Shown: positions 48,007-56,184, numbered from the stretch's first letter. The stretch is 64,000 nucleotides of DNA from Flavobacterium suaedae (GCF_014642915.1 NZ_BMJE01000003.1:461821-525820); one strand, 5' to 3'. The notes: generated by a model not told the origin, from the sequence alone. A program made the numbers and translations.

Positions 48007-48016
48007 GAGTAATAGT

Positions 48017-48229
48017 TTACTGGTTGCTGGTTTTAAATTGAATTCCTTTTTTCATATAGTAAAAAAGGGCTATTGTTATAGCTATGATGATTAAACCATA
48101 TATATAATTATCAATAGAAGCCGGTGGTAAAGGTGGACCATCCGGATCCTCTTCATCTTGTGCGAATACTATAAAAGGCGCTATAAACATGCACATAGTA
48201 GTAAGGTGCTTAAATATTTTTCCCATCAC
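48017..48229 (-). CDS. Small secreted/membrane protein with acidic-proline linker
   Basis: 70 residues (or 69 from the second Met). A signal-like N terminus ending IVFAQ is followed by an acidic Pro/Gly stretch (DEEDPDGPPLPPASIDNY), a single C-terminal membrane segment (IYGLIIIAITIALFYYM) and a basic tail. Small proteins with this signal/Pro-linker/membrane layout are common next to T9SS-sorted proteins in Flavobacteriaceae; their role is unknown. It is the first gene of the operon with the two secreted proteins. Confidence 0.72.
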   Translation of the reverse strand: MMGKIFKHLTTMCMFIAPFIVFAQDEEDPDGPPLPPASIDNYIYGLIIIAITIALFYYMKKGIQFKTSNQ

Positions 48230-48409
48230 ATTAAATTTTAAATTAAGTTTACAGAATAGATTGTTTATATTTTTGGGGTAAATCTAACATAACCGTATGC
48301 AAATGGGTTTCTTAAAATATACCCGCATTTTAGAAAAGTGACATTATTTACATAAAATACAGCCATTATTTAAATTACGTGTTTAGTGCTGATAGATAAC
48401 ATCCAATAA

Positions 48410-49180
48410 TCAATAACCTAAAGACTTAAGGTTTTTTTGTTTTATTCTGTATTTTATAGGTGAGATTCCCGTATTATCTTTGAATGAAGTACAAAAATTA
48501 GCGGTACTTGAAAAACCCAGGTCAATAGAAATACTTGAAATATTAAGTTCTGTTGAAGTCAACAGTGTTTTTGCGACATCAATGCGTTTTTTTACAATGT
48601 ATTTATAAGGTGTTAAACCAATGTATTTGTTAAACATTCTTATAAAATGGTGTTTGTTCCATCCTGTAATACGTGCCAATTTTTCGATTTCGATTTTTTC
48701 TTCTAAGTTTTCTTCGATGTAAGCAATAACTTTTTTAATTCGTAAAGGTGCATTCGTAGTAAGCTGCTGTTGATTATCGTCTGAACGGGTAATATCAATT
48801 TTTTTAAACTGAAAATTATTAAGTACTATATCAACAGTTGTTTTAATATCTATAGGCTTAAAAGGTTTAGCGATAAAGCCATGAGGGCGTGTGCGCTTTA
48901 TCTTAGCCATAATTTCTTTTTGGTTGTATGATGTAACGTAAATGTATGGGACGGTATCTTTTTTCAACAGGTATTCACCAATTTTAATACCATCGTCTTT
49001 TCCGTTAAGCATTATGTCTATAATTACTAATTCTGGCTCATGAACTTTAAGAAAAGCTATAGCTTCTTCTGCAGAAGAAAGGTTCTCAAAAACAAAGTAG
49101 TTTTCTTTTTCTAAAATTCCCCTAAGTAATTTAGCTGTTATTGAGTTATCCTCAATTGTAAGTACCTTTATAATTTTCAA
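48410..49180 (-). CDS. Response regulator with receiver and AraC-type DNA-binding domains
   Basis: 256 residues. Residues ~1-120 are a receiver: acidic pair in LTIEDNS, phospho-accepting Asp in VIIDIMLNGKDDG, Thr/Ser in IYVTSYN and Lys in FIAKPFKP. Residues ~155-250 form an AraC-type HTH pair (IEIEKLARITGWNKHHFIRM, then ISSISIDLGFSSTANFCTSFK and the TGISPIKYR signature). No histidine kinase is adjacent. It faces the same way as the secreted-protein operon 180 bases downstream and is a plausible regulator of it, which is inference. Confidence 0.9.
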   Translation of the reverse strand: MKIIKVLTIEDNSITAKLLRGILEKENYFVFENLSSAEEAIAFLKVHEPELVIIDIMLNGKDDGIKIGEYLLKKDTVPYIYVTSYNQKEIMAKIKRTRPHGFIAKPFKPIDIKTTVDIVLNNFQFKKIDITRSDDNQQQLTTNAPLRIKKVIAYIEENLEEKIEIEKLARITGWNKHHFIRMFNKYIGLTPYKYIVKKRIDVAKTLLTSTELNISSISIDLGFSSTANFCTSFKDNTGISPIKYRIKQKNLKSLGY

Positions 49181-49974
49181 TAGTTATGCTTTTTAGAAAG
49201 TAGTTTGGATACATTTAAAGTGATTGGAGTACACGAAAAAGCGTATCCGAAGAGTATTAAATATATTTACGGAGACTTCGCATTCAATTTTATGAATGCT
49301 TCTAAAAACTTTTTATTGAGAATTTTTTTGTGAGTACTATGGCACGGTTCAATTTAATTCTCCGTTTTATTTTTAACCAGATAGACATATACTGATTTGA
49401 AACTTGGAAACTAAGTAGAATAGACATTATTTATTTTATTTAGAGGGGTAGTTGTTTCTAAGTCGCAAATTAAAAACCTTTATTTAGGTTTTGCTTTTAA
49501 ATACGGCATATCTGTAACACGTCTATAGTATATCTATATTTTGTATTATTATAATTTTGATTATCAATAATCTAAAATTTACGTATCTATTATAGATTTC
49601 TATTTTTAATGACTATATAACCTTATTTTCCTCGTATATTAGATAACACAAAGCTAAAAAAAGCATAAAACAAATAATCATCTAACTTATTAATACATTT
49701 TAAACACTTATTAAATTAGCAAAACAAGTAGACAATATTAAAGTTAGGTTTTAGGCTATATGTTTTAATGATGAAAATGCTTATCCTTTTTTCTATATTG
49801 ATACTGCTTAAGCTTATCAAAATGAAACTTATGTTAGAGAAAAAATAAAATATAATTACTCAAATATTTATCAATATTATTACTAGGGAAAACAAGAATT
49901 AAGGTAACCTGAAAGTACCTTTATTATTGACTATATTATAAAAATCATTTGATTGGGAATGTTGTACCAAAGAA
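49181..49974. other. Long AT-rich region without convincing genes
   Basis: About 0.8 kb between the AraC-type regulator and the tRNA-Val terminator, the longest non-coding stretch in the window. It is strongly AT-rich with no ORF above 60 residues and no recognised structured RNA. Only one short hydrophobic frame (49768-49848) is noted. It may be decayed sequence at the edge of an old insertion beside the tRNA. Confidence 0.6.
49768..49848 (+). CDS. Possible 26-residue hydrophobic peptide (doubtful)
   Basis: A short frame starting with two ATGs encodes a single hydrophobic helix (MLILFSILILLKLI) followed by a Lys-rich end. There is no clear promoter, and in AT-rich DNA such frames arise by chance. 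It is listed only because membrane peptides of this kind occur in such regions. Confidence 0.15.
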   Translation: MMKMLILFSILILLKLIKMKLMLEKK

Positions 49975-50005
49975 AAAGCCTGCAAGGTAATTCCTTGCAG
50001 GCTTT
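49975..50005 (-). terminator. Terminator of tRNA-Val
   Basis: A perfect 13-bp stem (AAAGCCTGCAAGG / CCTTGCAGGCTTT) with a 5-base loop, followed on the minus strand by TTTCTTT, 12 bases past the tRNA 3' end. Confidence 0.9.
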
Positions 50006-50017
50006 GAATTTTTTAAG

Positions 50018-50092
50018 TGGGCGATGAGGGATTCGAACCCCCGACCCTCTCGGTGTAAACGAGATGCTCTGAACCAACTGAGCTAATCGCCC
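50018..50092 (-). tRNA. tRNA-Val (anticodon UAC)
   Basis: The minus strand folds into a full cloverleaf: acceptor GGGCGAT / ATCGCCC plus discriminator A, D-arm TAGCTCAGTTGGTTCAGAGC, anticodon stem TCTCG / CGAGA with loop TTTACAC (anticodon TAC), and T-arm GGGGGTTCGAATCCC. CCA is not encoded. A strong terminator follows. Its 3' end is a possible integration target, see the relic at 43345-43370. Confidence 0.97.
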
Positions 50093-50186
50093 TTATGTTG
50101 CTTTAACTCTCAAGGCTTGTCTTGTTTGTTATTGCGAGTGCAAATATAGGTTAGTTTTTGTTATTTGCAAACATAATTTTAAAAAA

Positions 50187-51401
50187 TTATAAAATTTCTG
50201 CCACAACAAAAGTACTTCCGCCTATATAAATAAAGTCATTTTTAGCTGCTTCTTTCAAAGCCTCTTCGTAGGCTTTTGATACAGAACTAAATACCTCTCC
50301 TACTATATTAAACTTAGCTGCTTCCTCCTGTAGCACCTTTGCATCAAGTCCGCGAGGAACATCTGGCTTACAAAAATAATATTTTGCATTTTTAGGTAAT
50401 AATGGTAAAACCTCATCGAGTTTTTTATCATTCACTACGCCAAAAACTATTCTCAAAGTCTCAAACGGTTGTTTTAAAACCTGATTGAGTACTAATTTCA
50501 ACCCATGAGGATTATGGGCAGTATCACATATCGCTATGGGATTATTATTTACTTTATACCACCTGCCTGTGAAGCCTGTATTACTATTTACATGTAATAA
50601 ACCTTGTTTTACTATACCATCAGTAATTGTAAAGTGTTTTTTTAGTAATTCAACCGTTTGTAGTACTGTTTTTATATTTTGCTGCTGGTACTCTCCTAAC
50701 AAATCAGACGGAGGTACTTGCCAGTCTTTATCCTGCACAAAATAAACAGGGGCACCCACTGATTGTGCTGTGTCAGTAAAAACAGGCTTTGTTTGACTGG
50801 TATATTCTCCTATTACTACAGTAATGTCTTTTTTAATAATTCCGGCTTTTTCTTTAGCTATTTTGGCTTCAGTATCGCCTAAAAACTGAGTGTGATCCAG
50901 CCCTATATTAGTAATAACCGAAACAAGTGGTGTTATTATATTAGTTGAATCTAACCTGCCACCCATACCGGTTTCTATAACAGCAATATCAACTTGTTCT
51001 TTTGCAAAATAATCAAACGCTAAGCCTACGGTCATTTCAAAAAAGCTAAGTTGCTGTGCTTCAAAAAACGGCTTATTCTCTGCTATAAAGTTACAAACAA
51101 ATGCTTCAGATATATCCTTACCGTTTATTTTTATACGCTCCCTAAAATCTTTCAAATGAGGGGAAGTATACAAACCTACTTTATAACCTGCCTCCTGTAA
51201 TATAGAAGCTATCATGCTTGATACTGAACCTTTGCCGTTAGTACCTGCAATGTGTACTGTTTTTATTTTTTGTTCAGGGTTATTTAGGTGTTTAGTTAAC
51301 TGTATGGTATTAGTAAGGTCTACTTTATAGGCAGATGCTCCCTGTTGCTGATACATTGGCAATCGGCTGAACATCCACTCGGTAGTTTCTTTATAATTCA
51401 T
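50187..51401 (-). CDS. folC: Bifunctional folylpolyglutamate synthase / dihydrofolate synthase
   Basis: 404 residues from the ATG at 51401 (MNYKETTEWMFSRLPMYQ); the frame extends five codons further to 51416 but the internal start matches homologues. The Mur-ligase-like ATP loop is GTNGKGSVSSM; LYTSPHLKDFRERI, ETGMGGRLDSTN, TNIGLDHTQFLGDT and CDTAHNPHG are family blocks. It adds glutamate to dihydropteroate and folates. It lies between the tRNA-Val and the Glu/Leu dehydrogenase, with a terminator upstream belonging to the latter. Confidence 0.95.
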   Translation of the reverse strand: MNYKETTEWMFSRLPMYQQQGASAYKVDLTNTIQLTKHLNNPEQKIKTVHIAGTNGKGSVSSMIASILQEAGYKVGLYTSPHLKDFRERIKINGKDISEAFVCNFIAENKPFFEAQQLSFFEMTVGLAFDYFAKEQVDIAVIETGMGGRLDSTNIITPLVSVITNIGLDHTQFLGDTEAKIAKEKAGIIKKDITVVIGEYTSQTKPVFTDTAQSVGAPVYFVQDKDWQVPPSDLLGEYQQQNIKTVLQTVELLKKHFTITDGIVKQGLLHVNSNTGFTGRWYKVNNNPIAICDTAHNPHGLKLVLNQVLKQPFETLRIVFGVVNDKKLDEVLPLLPKNAKYYFCKPDVPRGLDAKVLQEEAAKFNIVGEVFSSVSKAYEEALKEAAKNDFIYIGGSTFVVAEIL

Positions 51402-51413
51402 AAAATATGATAA

Positions 51414-51443
51414 CAAAAAAATGGCAGAAATTATTCTGCCATT
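51414..51443 (-). terminator. Terminator after the Glu/Leu dehydrogenase gene
   Basis: AATGGCAGAA / TTCTGCCATT with a 4-base loop, followed on the minus strand by a T7 run. It ends about 12 bases before the folC start. Confidence 0.85.
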
Positions 51444-51473
51444 AAATTTATTGTTTTTTCTGCTAATGTATGC

Positions 51474-52700
51474 TTACACTAATTGTTTTAATGCAATTTC
51501 GAAAGCTGTACTGCTTATGTTTGTTTTGCTTCCGTTATGTGCATGTACATTTTGTATTGCTTTTTGTATTACATCTGAAGTATCCTGGAATACTGCTTCA
51601 TCTGTCATGCTTACTTTTTTCTCCATAAAGTATGCAAATACTCTTGCCATACCACAGTTTGAAATAAAGTCAGGAATTAAACTTACTTTACTGTCTGTAG
51701 CTTCCATAATAGGACCAAAGAATATTTCTTTATCTGCAAACGGAACATTAGCACCGCATGATATTACTTCCAGACCTGAATCAATTAGGTTTTCAACCTG
51801 CTCTTTAGTTACTAAACGAGATGCTGCACATGGTGCAAATATTTCCGCTCCTATTTTCCATATTTCCTCGTTAATAGTTTCAAACGGAACCATATTATCT
51901 GCTACCAGTTGGTTACCATTTTTATTAAGGAAAAGGTTTTTAATTTCTTCAAAGCTAAAACCGTCTTTGTTTAAAACACCACCATCTCTGTCTATAATAC
52001 CTACAACTTTAGCACCCATTTTTGCTAAATAGAAAGCTGCTGCCGAACCTACGTTACCAAAACCTTGTACTATTGCTTTTTTACCTTCAACATTACCACC
52101 ATATATATCATAGAAATGTCGTACTGCTTCAGCAACTCCATAACCGGTAATCATATCGGCTACTGTATATTTTCTGTTTACATCAGGAGAGAAAGAAGGG
52201 TTTTCTATCACTTTTATTACTCCCTGACGTAGTTGACCTATTCTGTTAATTTTATCAGCTTCTGTTGGCTTAAAGTGTCCAGTAAATACACCTTCTTGCG
52301 GATGCCATACACCACAATCTTCGGTCATTGGGATTACTTCGTGTATTTCGTCTACATTTAAGTCTCCCCCTGTACCGTAGTAATTTTTTAATAGTGGAGA
52401 TACTGCTTTGTACCAACGTTCCAAAACGCCTTTTTTACGAGGGTCTGCCGGATCAAAATTAATTCCTGACTTAGCTCCTCCAATTGCAGGTCCTGAAACT
52501 GTAAATTTCACTTCCATAGTTTTAGCAAGAGAAAGCACTTCGTTCATATCAAGCCCTTTTCTCATGCGTGTACCACCACCGGCAGCACCGCCACGAAGTG
52601 AGTTGATAACCGTCCATCCTTCGGCTTCTGTTTCGCTATCTTTCCAGTTAAATACTATTTCAGGTTGTTTATTTTCGAATTTACTAAGTAAATCTTTCAT
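51474..52700 (-). CDS. Glu/Leu/Phe/Val dehydrogenase
   Basis: 408 residues. It interconverts an amino acid and its 2-oxo acid with NAD(P). The catalytic Lys is in GPAIGGAKSGIN, the substrate Asp region in YYGTGGDLNVDE, and the Rossmann motif in VQGFGNVGSAAAF. The lineage (GLDMNEVLSLAKTMEVKF) corresponds to the flavobacterial Glu/Leu dehydrogenase group; which amino acid is preferred cannot be decided from sequence. It is monocistronic with a clear terminator. Confidence 0.93.
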   Translation of the reverse strand: MKDLLSKFENKQPEIVFNWKDSETEAEGWTVINSLRGGAAGGGTRMRKGLDMNEVLSLAKTMEVKFTVSGPAIGGAKSGINFDPADPRKKGVLERWYKAVSPLLKNYYGTGGDLNVDEIHEVIPMTEDCGVWHPQEGVFTGHFKPTEADKINRIGQLRQGVIKVIENPSFSPDVNRKYTVADMITGYGVAEAVRHFYDIYGGNVEGKKAIVQGFGNVGSAAAFYLAKMGAKVVGIIDRDGGVLNKDGFSFEEIKNLFLNKNGNQLVADNMVPFETINEEIWKIGAEIFAPCAASRLVTKEQVENLIDSGLEVISCGANVPFADKEIFFGPIMEATDSKVSLIPDFISNCGMARVFAYFMEKKVSMTDEAVFQDTSDVIQKAIQNVHAHNGSKTNISSTAFEIALKQLV

Positions 52701-52819
52701 TTTTTGTTGTTTTGTTAATTGTGCGTGACAAAGATATAAAAATTACCCCCACAAAAAGCTGTAGGATTATATGGTGTTTTATATTGTAATGAAGAATACT
52801 GTTTTAATTGTTTTTAGTA

Positions 52820-52954
52820 CTACATTTTTCTTGTTGCTCTAAAAATTCTTCTTATAAGAAAAACCATAGTAATTATAAAACCTACTGCCATTAACAATAC
52901 CATTAATTGCCATAAAAATAAACCTATACTAAAATCATTTACAAATTTTTCCAT
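52820..52954 (-). CDS. 44-residue membrane protein downstream of the histidine kinase
   Basis: Too short for most ORF callers. From the ATG at 52954 it encodes MEKFVNDFSIGLFLWQLMV, one long hydrophobic segment (VLLMAVGFIITMVFLI) and a basic end (RRIFRATRKM). It starts 21 bases after the kinase stop on the same strand, so it is likely in the kinase operon. The N terminus resembles that of flavobacterial ATP-synthase subunit b, whose membrane anchor begins in a similar way, but the long helical stalk is absent. Function unknown. Confidence 0.6.
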   Translation of the reverse strand: MEKFVNDFSIGLFLWQLMVLLMAVGFIITMVFLIRRIFRATRKM

Positions 52955-52975
52955 CTTTAAAATTTATCTCTATTA

Positions 52976-55006
52976 TTAAATAGGAAAAGTAACTTTTATA
53001 GTTGTTCCTTCTCCCGGTTCAGAATCTATTTCTATACTACCGTTTAATGCGGCTGCACGCTTTTTAAGATTTTTAATTCCTATTCCTCCCTTAACAGTTT
53101 TAGCATCAAAACCTATTCCATCATCAGTAACCGTAACCTCCATATGATTATTTACCTGTTTAATATCAGCTTTTGCATAATTGGCTTTAGAGTATTTATT
53201 AATATTTTGCAATGCTTCCTGAATAATTCTGTAAATATTTACCTTACACGTACTTGGCAGGTTTTCCCAGTCTATACCTTTATCTATTTCTGCTTCAAAC
53301 AAAGTATCATAATCATTCTTTTGAGATGTTATCATATACTCCAACGCATATTCAAAGCTTTTTTCTTGTTGTAACATAGCATTTCTGCTCAGGTCATGAG
53401 ATATTGCCCTTATTTCTGTTTCTACTGTTTGCAGTTCTTTAATAAACTCTTTTCTTTTTGCTATAGACTCTTCATCAACTTTTTTATTAGAAAATTCCAA
53501 GTTAAGTCTTACTGCATAAATATTATTTAATATTCCATCGTGCAGTTCCATAGCAATACGGTCTTTTTCATCTTTACGGGCAGTATCTATTTTAGCTTGC
53601 TGCTCCTGCATTAATAAATAAATCTCTTCATTTGCAGCCTGCTGCTCCTGAATTAGAAGAAGCTCTTTGTTACGGGAGTTTAGATAATAAATTATAAATA
53701 TGGCTGCTATAAACAACAGTATTACTGCCGAAACTCCTATTATAAAACTGTTCTTTTTAACTAATTCTTCTTTCTCGTCAATAAGCCTGTCTGTTTCATA
53801 TTCTATCCTTGCATATTTTTCTTTATTTGCTCTGGCAATATCTTGTAAACTATCATTTACTTTAATATATCTGTTAGAAAAATAAATCCCATTTTCTTTA
53901 TCCAATTCCGACAATAGTTTTAAACTATTTAATATATCATAATGGCTTCTTATTTTCTTTGCTGTACGGTAGGCTGATTTTAAATAGGAAATTGCTTTTG
54001 CAGTATCCTTCTTACTGGCAAAATATTCACCTAAATGTATATTACTGGCTACTATTCCTGACTGGTTTTCTAAGCTGTCCCTTATCTCCAAAGACTCATA
54101 AAACAGCTCCGGAAGTTCTCTTTCATCGTTTGCTTTAAACTTAGCATATGCCATATTATTAAGAAGCTTAGCATATAAAGAAGGGTAATCTTTTCTGATA
54201 TTAGGAAAATTTAAAGCTTTCCTATAAAGAGAAATAGCTTCTTTATGTTTCCCTTCTTTAACATAAACTCCACCCATATTATTATAACAGGCAGCCTTGT
54301 TATACCTAATCATACCTTCTCCATAACCTTCTTCCCTAAGTTTATCAACTTGATTTAAAGCTTTCCTGTAATAATTAATAGCTTGTGTATTACTATTTTG
54401 CCCATCTAAAGCTGAAGCTATGAGGTTATAACAATTATATACCTGAGTGGGTTTATTGCTGTTTTGTAACTTTGATAAAGCCTTAATACCTTCTACTTCC
54501 GCAAACACATATTCTCCTATATTATAATAGATATAGGCTTTATACAGAATAACCTCTCCCAAGTCTCCGGGTTCATTAATCTTTTCATAAAATTTTTGAG
54601 CCTGATCGTAATAATAAAAGGCAGTATCTATTTTAGATTTTGCATAAAATGTATCACCTATTCTGTACATTATATTGGCCATCTCTAAGGTATCTTTTAC
54701 CTCTGCAGCCATATTAAGTACATCTTTACCTACTTTAAGTGATTTTTCATATTCCCCGGCATTGTAGTAAGCTGCCAGTGTACGCTTATATAAGTAACGT
54801 GTTATAGAATCATTTTGAAAACTTGAGTTTAACTCAAAATAAGCGGAATCTATATATTTTTCTCTATCTGTTTCACTATAAGCATTGCTTTGAGAGTTAT
54901 CAAGATACTGACCTGCTTTTGTTTTAGCCAACTCTCTCTGTTCTGTTGAAGTACAGGAAACAACAAAGAGCAAACAGATGGATAATATTTTATGAAGTAT
55001 CTTCAA
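52976..55006 (-). CDS. TPR-containing sensor histidine kinase (HisKA_3 class)
   Basis: 676 residues. The start is a TTG at 55006; no ATG precedes the lipoprotein-type signal (ILSICLLFVVSC, Cys at about residue 18). Residues ~40-400 contain several TPR units (for example NMGGVYVKEGKHKEAISLYRKAL). One membrane segment (FIIGVSAVILLFIAAIFIIYYL, ~425-450) and a coiled coil lead to a HisKA_3 domain with the phospho-His at ~489 in AMELHDGILNN, then the ATPase N-box (IIQEALQNINKYSKA) and GIG-type G-boxes. NarL-type regulators are its usual partners; one is encoded at 56291. A 40-base palindrome abuts the start codon. Confidence 0.9.
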   Translation of the reverse strand: MKILHKILSICLLFVVSCTSTEQRELAKTKAGQYLDNSQSNAYSETDREKYIDSAYFELNSSFQNDSITRYLYKRTLAAYYNAGEYEKSLKVGKDVLNMAAEVKDTLEMANIMYRIGDTFYAKSKIDTAFYYYDQAQKFYEKINEPGDLGEVILYKAYIYYNIGEYVFAEVEGIKALSKLQNSNKPTQVYNCYNLIASALDGQNSNTQAINYYRKALNQVDKLREEGYGEGMIRYNKAACYNNMGGVYVKEGKHKEAISLYRKALNFPNIRKDYPSLYAKLLNNMAYAKFKANDERELPELFYESLEIRDSLENQSGIVASNIHLGEYFASKKDTAKAISYLKSAYRTAKKIRSHYDILNSLKLLSELDKENGIYFSNRYIKVNDSLQDIARANKEKYARIEYETDRLIDEKEELVKKNSFIIGVSAVILLFIAAIFIIYYLNSRNKELLLIQEQQAANEEIYLLMQEQQAKIDTARKDEKDRIAMELHDGILNNIYAVRLNLEFSNKKVDEESIAKRKEFIKELQTVETEIRAISHDLSRNAMLQQEKSFEYALEYMITSQKNDYDTLFEAEIDKGIDWENLPSTCKVNIYRIIQEALQNINKYSKANYAKADIKQVNNHMEVTVTDDGIGFDAKTVKGGIGIKNLKKRAAALNGSIEIDSEPGEGTTIKVTFPI

Positions 55007-55007
55007 A

Positions 55008-55047
55008 TTTTTGAGGGCACTACTATATATAGTAGTGCCCTCAAAAA
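55008..55047. promoter_or_regulatory. Perfect 40-base palindrome next to the kinase start
   Basis: TTTTTGAGGGCACTACTATA is followed immediately by its exact reverse complement. It lies between the lipoprotein stop and the kinase TTG, one base from the latter. The T-run precedes and the A-run follows the stem on both strands, opposite to an intrinsic terminator, so an RNA hairpin controlling translation or a DNA-binding site is more likely. Confidence 0.7.
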
Positions 55048-55073
55048 TAACATATTTTAATTTAAATCTGCAA

Positions 55074-55277
55074 TTATGGTTTCATAGGTGGCTTTGGTAA
55101 CTCTTTATCTCCATTATCTACAGGGGAAGTAGAAGAATCAGTATTACCCTCAGGAGTTGACTGAAGTCCATCAGCTTGTGCTTCCATCATTTCCATATCA
55201 CTGTCATCTGTTGAACAAGATACAGTTGAAAAACCAAGTAATGATATTAAGCCTAGTATTAGAATATTTTTTTTCAT
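55074..55277 (-). CDS. Small acidic lipoprotein upstream of the kinase
   Basis: 67 residues from the ATG at 55277 (an upstream TTG at 55286 is less likely). A lipoprotein signal (NILILGLISLLGFSTVSC, Cys at 21) is followed by STDDSD, an acidic post-Cys run of the surface-export type, then a short disordered, acidic, Pro-rich tail (DKELPKPPMKP). No fold is expected. It has a perfect -7 box upstream and is 67 bases before the kinase on the same strand, with the palindrome between, so the two probably share a transcript. A ligand or sensing accessory role is speculation. Confidence 0.72.
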   Translation of the reverse strand: MKKNILILGLISLLGFSTVSCSTDDSDMEMMEAQADGLQSTPEGNTDSSTSPVDNGDKELPKPPMKP

Positions 55278-55353
55278 TTTAATCAAATTTTTACGGTGTG
55301 TCTTTATCTATTTTATTGTTGGGAAACAACCCCTGCAGTGATTATTTCTGATA

Positions 55354-55361
55354 CAAATATA
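55354..55361 (-). promoter_or_regulatory. Bacteroidota -7 element for the lipoprotein-kinase operon
   Basis: The minus strand reads TATATTTG, a perfect TAnnTTTG, about 76 bases before the lipoprotein ATG. No clear -33 TTG. Confidence 0.45.
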
Positions 55362-55458
55362 GAATCGTAAATGCTGGAAAAAGAATATTTTAGCCCTTGT
55401 TTAGTGGTCCGCTTTAGTTTACGAGTAACTCGACCGGTTTACATGGTAAATAGTCAGA

Positions 55459-56184
55459 TTATAAATATTCAGGCGCTATTTTTCTTAAAATAGTATCTAC
55501 ATTTTCCTTAAAAGTTTTAGAAAATGAGATAGATACTTCGTTGTAGTTTAAGTAACATAACGATTTACCTGTATTAATCCTGGAAACATAATTACTATTT
55601 ATGATATAGCTATTATGAATGCGGTAAAAAAACAAAGGCAAATTAAGCTCATAATGTTTAAGTGTTTTATAAGCTGTTAGCTTTTTCCCGTTTTGAAGAT
55701 AAAAATCTGTAGTATTATTATCAGCTTTAAGATATACAATATCATGAAGTGAAATAAACTGATAATCTCCGTATGATTTTATACAAATTGTATCATTTGC
55801 CGCAACAGGACTTGTTTTTTTGAACCTTAGTAATGACTTTCTTAGCTCCATTTTATTTAATGGCTTTAAAAGATAATCAGCAACTCCGGCTTTTATTGCT
55901 TCAAAAGCATAATCTTTTGTTGAAGTAAGCGTTATAAAATAAGGCAGGGTATCTATATACTGGTACAGTTCTGTTATTATAGAGAGTGATAGGTTACTGC
56001 CCCGCTTTTTAGAATTTACTTCCAGAAAAACTATTTGTGGTTGTAGCTCAAGTATTTTATTTATTGCATCATCTTTATCAGCCGATACCCCTGCACAATA
56101 GTATTCAGGAAAATCCTCGAAAATCTTCAAGATTTCCTTAGCATGTGCTTCGTTATCATCTATTACAAGGTAAGAATGCTGCAT
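55459..56184 (-). CDS. LytTR-family regulator with a pseudo-receiver domain
   Basis: 241 residues. Residues ~1-120 have a receiver fold: acidic pair D9/D10 in LVIDDNEAH, Thr in ITLTSTKDY and Lys in YLLKPLNKMEL. The normal phospho-accepting Asp is replaced by Glu (E55 in QIVFLEVNS). Residues ~140-240 are a LytTR DNA-binding domain (ISLHDIVYLKADNNTTDFYL, FYRIHNSYIINSNYVSRI). Glu at this site often mimics the phosphorylated state, so it may be active without a kinase. It is divergent from the NarL-like regulator gene, with a palindrome between. Confidence 0.88.
   Translation of the reverse strand: MQHSYLVIDDNEAHAKEILKIFEDFPEYYCAGVSADKDDAINKILELQPQIVFLEVNSKKRGSNLSLSIITELYQYIDTLPYFITLTSTKDYAFEAIKAGVADYLLKPLNKMELRKSLLRFKKTSPVAANDTICIKSYGDYQFISLHDIVYLKADNNTTDFYLQNGKKLTAYKTLKHYELNLPLFFYRIHNSYIINSNYVSRINTGKSLCYLNYNEVSISFSKTFKENVDTILRKIAPEYL

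Noticed and set aside
51421..52032. 203-residue plus-strand frame opposite the Glu/Leu dehydrogenase
   Set aside because: Antisense shadow; starts inside a terminator hairpin and has no recognisable domain.
55008..55047. Palindrome read as an intrinsic terminator after the lipoprotein gene
   Set aside because: On both strands the T-run precedes and the A-run follows the stem, the reverse of a terminator; kept as a regulatory palindrome instead.
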